DNA from: G963708325 sp963708325
GTDB lineage: Bacteria > Actinomycetota > Thermoleophilia > Solirubrobacterales > 70-9
Reading direction: 5' to 3'
NCBI GenBank assembly: GCA_963708325.1
Contig: OY970203.1
Coordinates: 1,240,001-1,304,000 of the forward strand
Length of the DNA: 64,000 bases
Translations under genes and position numbers: made by a program
Shown here: positions 48,621-55,929 of the stretch, one piece after another
Numbering within the stretch: position 1 is the stretch's first letter
Layout of the letters: each line of letters begins with the position of its first letter
Notes under the pieces: model-generated
The model's database searches: none
What the model saw: only the letters and a program-made list of their open reading frames with translations
Told to the model about the DNA's origin: nothing

Positions 48621-50450
48621 ATGAGGAGGCGCCGCCGATCGACAGTGCGGATCGGCCTGGGCTCGCTGCTGGTGGCTGCAGCGGTGCTCGGCTCGGGAAG
48701 CGCGACCGCGCAGGCGGTCGTGCACGCCCACGGCTACCTGAAGGCTCGCGACGGCACCCGGCTGCGCTACGACGTGATCCGCCCCGACGGGCGCGGCCCC
48801 TTCCCCGCGGCGCTCAACTACGAGGGCTACGCCGCCGGCTCCGACGCCTCCGACAACGGCGTCGCCACCTTCACCGATCGCCTGCTGGCGCGCGGCTATG
48901 CGGTGGTCGGCGTCTCCGTGCGGGGAACCGGCTGCTCGGCTGGCGAGTTCGACCCGTTCGCGCGCACGATCCGGACCGATGGCTACGACGCGGTCGAGTG
49001 GATCGCGCGCCAGCGGTGGTCGGACAAGCGGGTGGGCATGATCGGCGTCAGCTTCGGGGGGATCACCCAGCTGATGACCGCGTCGCAGCGCCCGCCCCAC
49101 CTGCTCGCGATCGCGCCGTCTTCGGCGACCTCCGACCTCTACCGCGACGTCGTCTACCCGGGCGGGGTCCTCGAATACGACTTCACCTTCGCCTGGACCG
49201 GAGTCCAGAAGGAGGGCGGGACCGAGTACGCGATCACCGGCGCGCCGCAGGACCAGGACGCCGAGTGCGAGCAGAACTACGCCGCGCACGAGGCCGCCAA
49301 CACCAACCACCTGATCCCCACCCTGGTCCTCCAAAACCCCTACTTCGACGACACGAACGGCATCGGCAACGAGGGATGGTGGGCGCGCGCACCGCGCAAC
49401 GGGCTCGAGCGGATCGACGTCCCCGTCTTCATGCACAACCAGTGGCAGGACGAGCAGCTTCCGGGGCGGATCTGGGAGTCGCTGTCGAGGTTCAGCCACC
49501 CGGGCGAGGTGTGGGCGAACTTCTCCAACGGCAACCACGGCCGCGACTACTACAACCCCGCCAACCAGCGGCACACGCTCCAGTTCCTCGACCATTTCGT
49601 GCGCGGAGTCCACAACGGCTTTGCCCGCAAGGTGCCGCATCTCAGCGTCGGGATCGAGACAAAGATCGCTGCGGACGGCGGCAACACCAATCCGGCCTGG
49701 TCGATCAACCGCAGCTCGCCCGGCCTGCGAGTGGACCCGCGCAGCTTCTACCTGGGCTCCGGAGGGCGGATGACGAATCATTCGCCGGCCAAGGGCGAGT
49801 CCGGTGACAGCTACGCCTATCCCGCCCCCGCGCCCGACGTCACCGAGCCGGGGCCGACCGAGGGCGGCAAGTCGGCCGGCCAGCTCACCTGGAAGGGGCC
49901 GGTGCCGCCCGGCGGGTCGGTCGCCTACACCAGCCCGCGGCTGCGGCACGACATGGTGCTCGGCGGCCCCGCAAGCCTCAACCTCTGGCTCGCCTCGACG
50001 GCGACCGACACCGACCTGGAGGCGACGGTCACCGAGGTTCGCCCGGACGGCGAGGAGACCTACGTGCAGCGCGGCTGGCTGCGCGCCTCGCACCGAAAGC
50101 TCGACCCTGCGCAGTCCACGGCGCTGCGTCCCTACCAGACCCACCTGCGAGGCGACGCCAAGCCGCTGGTCGCCGGGCGCCCCACCTACATGCGGCTCGA
50201 GGTCTTCCCGTTCGCCCACGCGTTCCGCAAGGGATCGCGTCTGCGGATCTGGATCGAGGCGCCGACCGGGCACACCGGCTTCTGGGCCTTCGCACCGGTC
50301 CCGGACCCGGCCCAGAACACGATCCTGCACGACGCTGCCCATCCGTCGCGCCTGGTGGTCGGCGTGGTACCGGGGGCGTCCGCACACGCGCCGCTGCCAG
50401 CCTGCGACACGCTGCGAAACCAGCCGTGCCGCCCCGATCCGCTCGGCTAG
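48621..50450 (+). CDS. Secreted CocE/NonD-type alpha/beta hydrolase
   Basis: 609 residues from ATG 48621; a longer in-frame reading starts inside the PPOX-like gene. Signal peptide MRRRRRSTVRIGLGSLLVAA up to TAQA, an alpha/beta hydrolase domain with GVSFGGITQ (nucleophile Ser144), a cap, and a C-terminal jelly roll (YTSPRLRHDMVLGGPASLNL; SRLRIWIEAPTG). These are the features of X-Pro dipeptidyl-peptidases, cocaine esterase and alpha-amino-acid ester hydrolases. The substrate is unproven. A short T-run at 50457-50461 after the stop may be a weak terminator. Confidence 0.9.
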   Translation: MRRRRRSTVRIGLGSLLVAAAVLGSGSATAQAVVHAHGYLKARDGTRLRYDVIRPDGRGPFPAALNYEGYAAGSDASDNGVATFTDRLLARGYAVVGVSVRGTGCSAGEFDPFARTIRTDGYDAVEWIARQRWSDKRVGMIGVSFGGITQLMTASQRPPHLLAIAPSSATSDLYRDVVYPGGVLEYDFTFAWTGVQKEGGTEYAITGAPQDQDAECEQNYAAHEAANTNHLIPTLVLQNPYFDDTNGIGNEGWWARAPRNGLERIDVPVFMHNQWQDEQLPGRIWESLSRFSHPGEVWANFSNGNHGRDYYNPANQRHTLQFLDHFVRGVHNGFARKVPHLSVGIETKIAADGGNTNPAWSINRSSPGLRVDPRSFYLGSGGRMTNHSPAKGESGDSYAYPAPAPDVTEPGPTEGGKSAGQLTWKGPVPPGGSVAYTSPRLRHDMVLGGPASLNLWLASTATDTDLEATVTEVRPDGEETYVQRGWLRASHRKLDPAQSTALRPYQTHLRGDAKPLVAGRPTYMRLEVFPFAHAFRKGSRLRIWIEAPTGHTGFWAFAPVPDPAQNTILHDAAHPSRLVVGVVPGASAHAPLPACDTLRNQPCRPDPLG

Positions 50451-50504
50451 AAGCCCTTTTTCCTGCACCGCGCGCAGTACCGCCACTAGTAGCCTTGCTC
50501 CGGC

Positions 50505-51578
50505 ATGGAGGACGTCAAGGGCCTGATCCTGTCGGGCGGCGCAGGCACGCGCCTGCGGCCGATCACGCACACATCGGCAAAGCAGCTGGTGCCGGTCGCC
50601 AACAAGCCCGTGCTCTTCTACGGGATCGAGGCGCTGGTCGACGCCGGCATCACCGACATCGGCATCGTGATCGCGCCCGAGACGGGGGACGAGATCCGCG
50701 AGGCGGCGGGGGACGGGTCGCGCTTCGGGGCGAGGTTCACCTACATCCCGCAGGCAGAGCCGCTCGGGCTCGCCCACGCCGTGCTCACGGCGGAGGAGTT
50801 CCTCGCCGGGCACCCGTTCGTGATGTACCTCGGAGACAACCTCCTGCGCGACGGGATCGCCGGCCTGGTCGACGCCTTTCGCCGCTCCGAGCCGGACGCG
50901 CTGATCCTGCTCACCCCGGTCGCCGACCCGACCGCCTACGGGGTCGCCGAGCTGGAGGGCGATCGTGTGGTCCGCCTGATCGAGAAGCCGAAGGAGCCGC
51001 CGAGCAACCTCGCCCTCGTCGGCGTCTATCTGTTCGGCCCGGCGATCCTCGAGGCGGCGCGGGAGATCGAGCCGTCGTGGCGCGACGAGCTGGAGATAAC
51101 CGACGCGATCCAGCGCCTGATCGACGGCGGCAAGCGCGTCGAGTCGCAGGTCGTGCGCGGCTGGTGGAAGGACACAGGCGCGCTCGAGGACATGCTGGAG
51201 GCAAACCGCCTCGTGCTCGAGGACATCGAGACGCGCGTCGACGGCGAGCTGATCGACTCCCGGGTCGAGGGCCGCGTGGTGGTCGAGGCCGGCGCCCAGC
51301 TCGAGAGCTGCCTCGTCCGCGGTCCCGCGATCATCGGCGCCGGATCGACGATCACGTCCTCGTACATCGGGCCCTACACCTCGATCGACGCAGGCGTGAC
51401 GATCACCGGATCCGAGATCGAGCACTCGATCGTGCTCTCCGGGTCGAGCATCATCGACCTGCACGCGCGGATGGAGGCGAGCCTGCTGGGGCGCAACGTG
51501 AGGCTCTCCCGCAACAACGCCCAGCCGCGGACCCTGCGGTTCATGGTCGGCGACAACTCGGAGATCGGGATTCTGTGA
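50505..51578 (+). CDS. rmlA: Glucose-1-phosphate thymidylyltransferase, long form
   Basis: 357 residues from ATG 50505; TAGCCT at 50490-50495 precedes it. GLILSGGAGTRLRPIT (nucleotide loop), KQLVPVANKPVL, YLGDNLL (metal Asp) and EKPKEPPSN match RmlA. The C-terminal ~110 residues are a left-handed beta-helix (EGRVVVEAGAQLESCLVRGP) absent from the short enterobacterial form but common in actinobacteria and archaea. It makes dTDP-glucose for rhamnose synthesis. Its stop overlaps the rmlD start (GTGA). Confidence 0.95.
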   Translation: MEDVKGLILSGGAGTRLRPITHTSAKQLVPVANKPVLFYGIEALVDAGITDIGIVIAPETGDEIREAAGDGSRFGARFTYIPQAEPLGLAHAVLTAEEFLAGHPFVMYLGDNLLRDGIAGLVDAFRRSEPDALILLTPVADPTAYGVAELEGDRVVRLIEKPKEPPSNLALVGVYLFGPAILEAAREIEPSWRDELEITDAIQRLIDGGKRVESQVVRGWWKDTGALEDMLEANRLVLEDIETRVDGELIDSRVEGRVVVEAGAQLESCLVRGPAIIGAGSTITSSYIGPYTSIDAGVTITGSEIEHSIVLSGSSIIDLHARMEASLLGRNVRLSRNNAQPRTLRFMVGDNSEIGIL

Positions 51579-52447
51579 AGGTCCTCATCGCCGGGGCGAG
51601 CGGCATGCTGGGACGCGACGTGGCGGCCGCCACCGAGCGCGCTCGGCACCAGGTGACGGCCCTGGGCCGCACGGACCTCGACGTCACCGACCCCGGGGCG
51701 GTCGAGGACGCCGTCGAGCGGGCGCGGCCCGATGTCGTCGTCAACTGCGCCGCCTGGACCGACGTCGACGGCGCCGAGGAGGCGGAGGAGGCGGCCACGG
51801 CGGTCAACGGCGACGGTGCCCTGCACCTGGCGACGGCGGCGGCGAAGCTCGAGGCGCGCGTCGTGTACCCGTCCACCGACTACGTCTTCGACGGCCTCAA
51901 GGACGCGCCCTACGTCGAGTCCGACGAGGCAGCCCCGCTGAACGCCTACGGGCGCAGCAAGCTGGCGGGAGAGCGGGCGACCGCCGCGGCCGCGCCGCGC
52001 CACTTCATCGTTCGCTCCGCCTGGCTGTTCGGCACGCGCGGGCCGAACTTCGTGGAGACGATGCTGCAGCTCGCTCACGACCACGGCGAGGTCCTGGTCA
52101 CCCACGACCAGGTGGGGTCGCCCACCTACACGGGGCACCTCGCGATCGCGATCGCGAGGCTGATCGAGGGGACCTCGTACGGAATCCACCACATGGCCTG
52201 CGAGGGCGAGTGCTCCTGGTACGAGTTCGCTCGGGAGATCTTCGACCAGACCGGGGTCGAGTGCCGGGTGATGTCGGGGACCACGGACATGCTGACGCGG
52301 CCAGCGACGCGCCCCGCCTACTCCGTGCTCGGCACCCAGCGCGAGGATGCGATCCCGCTGCCCCACTGGCGTCAGGGGCTCGCCGCCTACCTGCTCGAAC
52401 GTGAGTCCCGCCACGCCGACAGCCAGGCCGGCAGCGAGGCTCGATGA
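51575..52447 (+). CDS. rmlD: dTDP-4-dehydrorhamnose reductase
   Basis: 290 residues from GTG 51575, overlapping the rmlA stop. VLIAGASGMLGRDVAA (NADPH loop), VVNCAAWTDVDGAEE, STDYVFDG and Tyr-x3-Lys in AYGRSKLAGE are typical, as is DQVGSPTYTGHLA. Reduces the last intermediate to dTDP-L-rhamnose. The gene order A-D-B-C differs from the enterobacterial B-D-A-C. The stop overlaps the rmlB ATG. Confidence 0.94.
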   Translation: MKVLIAGASGMLGRDVAAATERARHQVTALGRTDLDVTDPGAVEDAVERARPDVVVNCAAWTDVDGAEEAEEAATAVNGDGALHLATAAAKLEARVVYPSTDYVFDGLKDAPYVESDEAAPLNAYGRSKLAGERATAAAAPRHFIVRSAWLFGTRGPNFVETMLQLAHDHGEVLVTHDQVGSPTYTGHLAIAIARLIEGTSYGIHHMACEGECSWYEFAREIFDQTGVECRVMSGTTDMLTRPATRPAYSVLGTQREDAIPLPHWRQGLAAYLLERESRHADSQAGSEAR

Positions 52448-53442
52448 GGCTGCTCGTCGCCGGCGGGGCGGGTTTCATCGGCTCCACCTTCGTTCGCCGC
52501 CGGCTCGCCGAGCGCGCCGGCGACTCGGTCGTCGTGCTCGACAAGCTCACCTACGCCGGCCGCCCCGAGAACCTCACCGGGGCGCCCGAGGACCGGCTCT
52601 CCCTGGTCGAGGGCGACATCGCCGACCGCGACGCGGTGGCTGCCGCGATCGAGGACTGCGACGCCGTCGTCAACTTCGCCGCCGAGTCCCACGTCGATCG
52701 CTCGATCGACTCCCCCGCGGACTTCGTCACCACCGACGTGCTCGGCGCATACGTCCTGCTCGAGGCCGCCAGGGACGCGGACGTGCGACTGCTGCAGGTC
52801 TCCACGGACGAGGTCTACGGCTCGATCGCGGAGGGCTCCGCCGGGGAGTCGGCGCCCCTCGCGCCGTCGTCTCCCTACTCGGCGTCGAAGGCGGGCGCCG
52901 ACCTGCTCGTCTCCGCCTTCTTCCACACCTACGCGGCCGACGCCCTGATCGTGCGGGCGTCAAACAACTACGGGCCGTTCCAGCACCCGGAGAAGCTGAT
53001 CCCGCTGATCATCCTGAACGCGATCGCCGGCGATCCGCTGCCCGTCTACGGCGACGGCCGCCAGGTGCGCAACTGGCTGTTCGTCGAGGACTGCTGCGCC
53101 GCGATCGACGCGGTCCTGGAGCGGGGCGAAGCCGGGTCCGTCTACAACGTCGGCGGCCCCGACGAGGTCGCCAACATCGACGTCGTCCACCGGGTCCTCG
53201 AACTCACCGGGCGCGACGAGTCGCTTATCGAGCACGTCCGCGACCGGCCCGGACACGACCGGCGCTACTCGCTCTCCTCCGACCGCCTGCGGGCACTCGG
53301 CTGGGAGCCCGGCACGGGCTTCGAGCAGGGGATCGCGCGCACCGTCGACTGGTATCGCGACAACGACTGGTGGTGGGAGCCGATCCGCTCCGGCGAGTAC
53401 CGCGACTACTACCGGCGCCAGTACGGCCGCGCCCTGGGCTGA
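52444..53442 (+). CDS. rmlB: dTDP-glucose 4,6-dehydratase
   Basis: 332 residues. VAGGAGFIGSTFVRR, NFAAESHVDRSID, QVSTDEVYGSI and PYSASKAGADLL (Tyr-x3-Lys), plus NNYGPFQHPEKLIP, are the hallmarks of RmlB. The SSDRLRALGW end is typical as well. ATGA overlap with rmlD gives a coupled operon; rmlC follows after 2 bases. Confidence 0.96.
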   Translation: MRLLVAGGAGFIGSTFVRRRLAERAGDSVVVLDKLTYAGRPENLTGAPEDRLSLVEGDIADRDAVAAAIEDCDAVVNFAAESHVDRSIDSPADFVTTDVLGAYVLLEAARDADVRLLQVSTDEVYGSIAEGSAGESAPLAPSSPYSASKAGADLLVSAFFHTYAADALIVRASNNYGPFQHPEKLIPLIILNAIAGDPLPVYGDGRQVRNWLFVEDCCAAIDAVLERGEAGSVYNVGGPDEVANIDVVHRVLELTGRDESLIEHVRDRPGHDRRYSLSSDRLRALGWEPGTGFEQGIARTVDWYRDNDWWWEPIRSGEYRDYYRRQYGRALG

Positions 53443-53444
53443 GC

Positions 53445-53993
53445 GTGCCCGGGCGCCTGCCGACGACACTCGACGGGCTCATGCTGATCGAGCCCGACGT
53501 CCACCGCGACGAGCGCGGCTTCCTGCTCGAGACCTGGCAGGAGAGGGCCTGGCGGAAACTCGGCGTCGACGTCGACTTCGTCCAGGACAACCACTCGCGC
53601 TCGGCGCGGGACACGCTGCGCGGCATCCACTTCCAGACCTCGCCCGGCCAGGCGAAGCTGGTCCGCTGCCTGCGGGGCCGGATCTGGGACGTCGCGGTGG
53701 ACCTGCGCCGGGACTCGCCCACGTTCGGGCGCTGGGAGGGCCACGAGCTCGATGACGACCGCCACCGCCAGCTGCTCGTCCCTGTCGGCTTCGGCCACGG
53801 CTTCTGCGTCCTCTCCGAGACGGCCGACGTCGCCTACCGCCTTTCGAGCCGCTACGACCCCGAGACGGAGGGATCGCTCGCCTGGGACGATCCCGAGGTC
53901 GGGATCGAATGGCCGGTCCAGAGCCCGGTGCTGTCCGATCGCGACCGCGGCGCCCCCCGCCTCGCCGAGATCGCGGCGGCGCTGCCCTGGTGA
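53445..53993 (+). CDS. rmlC: dTDP-4-dehydrorhamnose 3,5-epimerase
   Basis: 182 residues from GTG 53445, the first start after rmlB; longer in-frame readings are shadows. LRGIHFQ with the catalytic base His62, VQDNHSRS, RGRIWDVAVDLR, VPVGFGHGF and SSRYDPETEGSLAWDDPEVGIEWP match RmlC closely. Completes the dTDP-L-rhamnose pathway with the three genes before it. It converges on the glycosidase gene at 54010. Confidence 0.95.
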   Translation: MPGRLPTTLDGLMLIEPDVHRDERGFLLETWQERAWRKLGVDVDFVQDNHSRSARDTLRGIHFQTSPGQAKLVRCLRGRIWDVAVDLRRDSPTFGRWEGHELDDDRHRQLLVPVGFGHGFCVLSETADVAYRLSSRYDPETEGSLAWDDPEVGIEWPVQSPVLSDRDRGAPRLAEIAAALPW

Positions 53994-54009
53994 TCGATTC
54001 GGGTCGCCC

Positions 54010-55125
54010 TCAGGGACGGCCGCCGGCCAGCTCGGCGTAGGCGTTCCAGGCCGGCTTCGCGACGCCGTTGACGTCGAACAGGCCGGTGTGAAAGCCCCAG
54101 AAGTCCGCCTCCCCCGGCCGCCTGGCGCGATCGCCCCAGACGAACCAGCTCGCCGAACGCAGGTTCCACTCCTCGCGGTGGTTGAGCAGCATCCGGTAGA
54201 CGTGCCGCAGCTGGCTGGCCTGACCATCCGGGGTGCGCGTGTAGGCGCTGTTCGGGCCGCCCGAGGACCAGCCAAACTCCGTGATCCAGGTGTGCGAGTG
54301 GGCGTCCTGCTTGTGCCGCATGATCCCCCGCACCGTCGTCATAACCCGCCTCGTCCAGCGCCAGTTGGGCGTGTACGGGTGAACGGCGACTCCCTCGAAC
54401 CACCGCTTCGCCCCGGGAACGTCGTAGAGCGCTGGAAGGTAGTCGCTGAGCGCGACCGCGCCCTTTGCGCGCGGCCAGGGGAAGAGCCCGCCGACGACGA
54501 TCTCCGCCTTCGGGTCCGCCTCGCGCGCGGCGGTGTGCGCGATTCGCAGCAGGCGCACGTAGCTTCTCGGGTTGACGCGCCGATACCAGAACCGCGGCGA
54601 GCTCTCCTCGTTCCAGACCTCCCATGAGGTGATCGGCGTGTAGGGGACGAGCCGGTTGGCGCGCCAGAAGGAGCCGTTTCGGCCGTAGCGGGCGACCACG
54701 GCCTTGACGAAGTGGCGCCATCCGGCGCGAGCGTAGGCGCTGTTCAGCGGAGGGTTCTCCGCCCGGGCGGCGTAGAAGCCCGGCGTGGAGAACAGGTAGG
54801 GCAGGATCCGCACCCCGTACACGGCCGACTCGCGCACCAGCGTGTCGTAGCGCCGCCAGTCGTAGACCCCGGGGCGCGGCTCGATCCACTGCCAGACGAA
54901 GAACATCCTCGCGGTGCCCACCCCGCCCGCGCTGAGCCTCTGGAACTCCGCCGCCGACGGGAACCGCGTCTCCCAGGACGCGATCCCGAAGAAGCCCGGC
55001 GGGGCCGCGGCGCTCGCCGCGGGCGGCGACGTCGACGACAGCGCCGCCGACGCCAGAAGGGCGGCCGCGACCGCGATCGACCGTGCCCCCGGCACCCGCC
55101 TCTCCCTCTTTGCCGCTTCCCGCAT
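54010..55125 (-). CDS. Secreted clan GH-A glycosidase, paralogue 1
   Basis: 371 residues. Basic plus hydrophobic signal peptide to about AASAAA (40), then a TIM-barrel glycosidase: FFGIASWE opening, WEVWNEESSPRFWYRR with acid/base Glu173, FEGVAVHPYTPNW, and WITEFGWSSGG with nucleophile Glu283. This is the clan GH-A layout (GH5/GH39-like). It is one of three intact relatives and one remnant within 6 kb. Its place beside rhamnose and O-antigen genes suggests trimming of the cell's own surface glycan, which is inference. C-terminus YAELAGGRP. Confidence 0.87.
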   Translation of the reverse strand: MREAAKRERRVPGARSIAVAAALLASAALSSTSPPAASAAAPPGFFGIASWETRFPSAAEFQRLSAGGVGTARMFFVWQWIEPRPGVYDWRRYDTLVRESAVYGVRILPYLFSTPGFYAARAENPPLNSAYARAGWRHFVKAVVARYGRNGSFWRANRLVPYTPITSWEVWNEESSPRFWYRRVNPRSYVRLLRIAHTAAREADPKAEIVVGGLFPWPRAKGAVALSDYLPALYDVPGAKRWFEGVAVHPYTPNWRWTRRVMTTVRGIMRHKQDAHSHTWITEFGWSSGGPNSAYTRTPDGQASQLRHVYRMLLNHREEWNLRSASWFVWGDRARRPGEADFWGFHTGLFDVNGVAKPAWNAYAELAGGRP

Positions 55126-55185
55126 CTCCCGGCACGGAATCGTACGGGCACGGGCTACCCGGCGCGCCGGATGCCGGATCGGAAC

Positions 55186-55405
55186 CTAGGGCGTGCCGCC
55201 GGCGAGCTCCGCGTATCACCCGCCTGGTCCACTGCCAGTCGGGCGGGTAGGGGTGGACCGCGACCCCTTCGAAGTTGGACTTCACCCGCCACTGGCCGTA
55301 GAGGCCGGGCAGGTAGCGGTCGAGCGCCATCGCCCCCTTCGACGCCGGCCACGGGAACAGGTCGCCGACGATCAGCGTCGTCTTGGGATCGACCGCGCGC
55401 GCGGC
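55186..55405 (-). pseudogene. Remnant of a clan GH-A glycosidase with internal deletion and frameshift
   Basis: About 70 codons match the paralogues from RAARAVDPKT through GDLFPWPASKGAMALDRYLP, GLYGQWRVKSNFEGVAVHPY to WTRRV. One base further on, in the next frame, YAELAGGTP and a TAG stop reproduce the paralogues' C-terminus. So the N-terminal ~195 residues (acid/base Glu) and ~100 internal residues (nucleophile Glu) are missing. The closest intact relative by sequence is the 57837 copy (EWRVKRNFEGVAIHPY). Its 5' end fuses into the 3' end of the 55372 gene. Confidence 0.85.
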
Positions 55406-55869
55406 CCGCCGCGCCGCCGGCTGAGCGCGGCGAAGCCGGCCGCCGCGACAACCGCCATCGCCCCGAGCAACGGCCACACGGAGGAGTCGCCGGCGGCATC
55501 GCCGACCGCGGCCGCGAGGCTGCCGGAGCCCTTGCCGGCTGAAGCGCCGCTACGCGCCGAGGCTCCGTTCCCGCCCGAGGAGGCGGCGGCACGGTCGCCG
55601 TGGCTCCCGCGGCCGGCCCCAGCGCCGGGTGCGCCGAGTGCGGGTGAGGTCGCGATCCGCGCAAGCAGTGGGCCATCGGCGCCGCGCAGCCTGGCGCGCA
55701 CCGACCCGGGCAGGTGATCGGGGTGGCCCCCGCCGCCGCCAAGCGCGGTCGGTCCGCCCGGACCGGGCACGCTCGGCGTGTACTCGTCCACTCCCGAGTT
55801 GCCGGGAGGCAGCGAGCGCGCGGACGCCGCCGATGCGCCGAGCAGCAGCGCAACGATCGAGGCCGCCAT
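55372..55869 (-). CDS. Secreted protein with C-terminal membrane anchor, 3' end altered by glycosidase remnant
   Basis: 165 residues. Signal peptide MAASIVALLLGASAASA, then SLPPGNSGVDEYTPSVPGPG, a sequence I know from secreted proteins of this lineage. A Gly/Ala/Ser-rich low-complexity middle and one C-terminal helix (VWPLLGAMAVVAAAGFAALS) followed by SRRRGG suggest a wall-spanning, membrane-anchored protein. The last ~12 codons read out of frame through the start of the glycosidase remnant, so the original end was probably replaced. Function unknown. Divergent from the O-antigen ligase gene. Confidence 0.72.
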   Translation of the reverse strand: MAASIVALLLGASAASARSLPPGNSGVDEYTPSVPGPGGPTALGGGGGHPDHLPGSVRARLRGADGPLLARIATSPALGAPGAGAGRGSHGDRAAASSGGNGASARSGASAGKGSGSLAAAVGDAAGDSSVWPLLGAMAVVAAAGFAALSRRRGGPRARSIPRRR

Positions 55870-55929
55870 CGGGACGGCCCGCCGCGTGAACCTAGACTTC
55901 CCGTGCCGTAGCCGCAGAAAGATCCCTCC

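Noticed and set aside
50455..50462. Rho-independent terminator after the CocE-like gene
   Set aside because: There is a T-run of five but the nearest stem is only 4 bp and nine bases away; mentioned as weak only.
48114..51464. Very long open frame (over 1100 codons) on the minus strand
   Set aside because: It runs antisense through three clear genes (PPOX-like, CocE-like, rmlA), contains no recognisable domain and has the composition expected from high-GC antisense frames.
53852..55477. A 541-residue minus-strand frame that includes the glycosidase remnant
   Set aside because: Most of it is antisense or out of frame to the intact 54010 glycosidase; only the 55186-55405 part carries homology, and that is a remnant.
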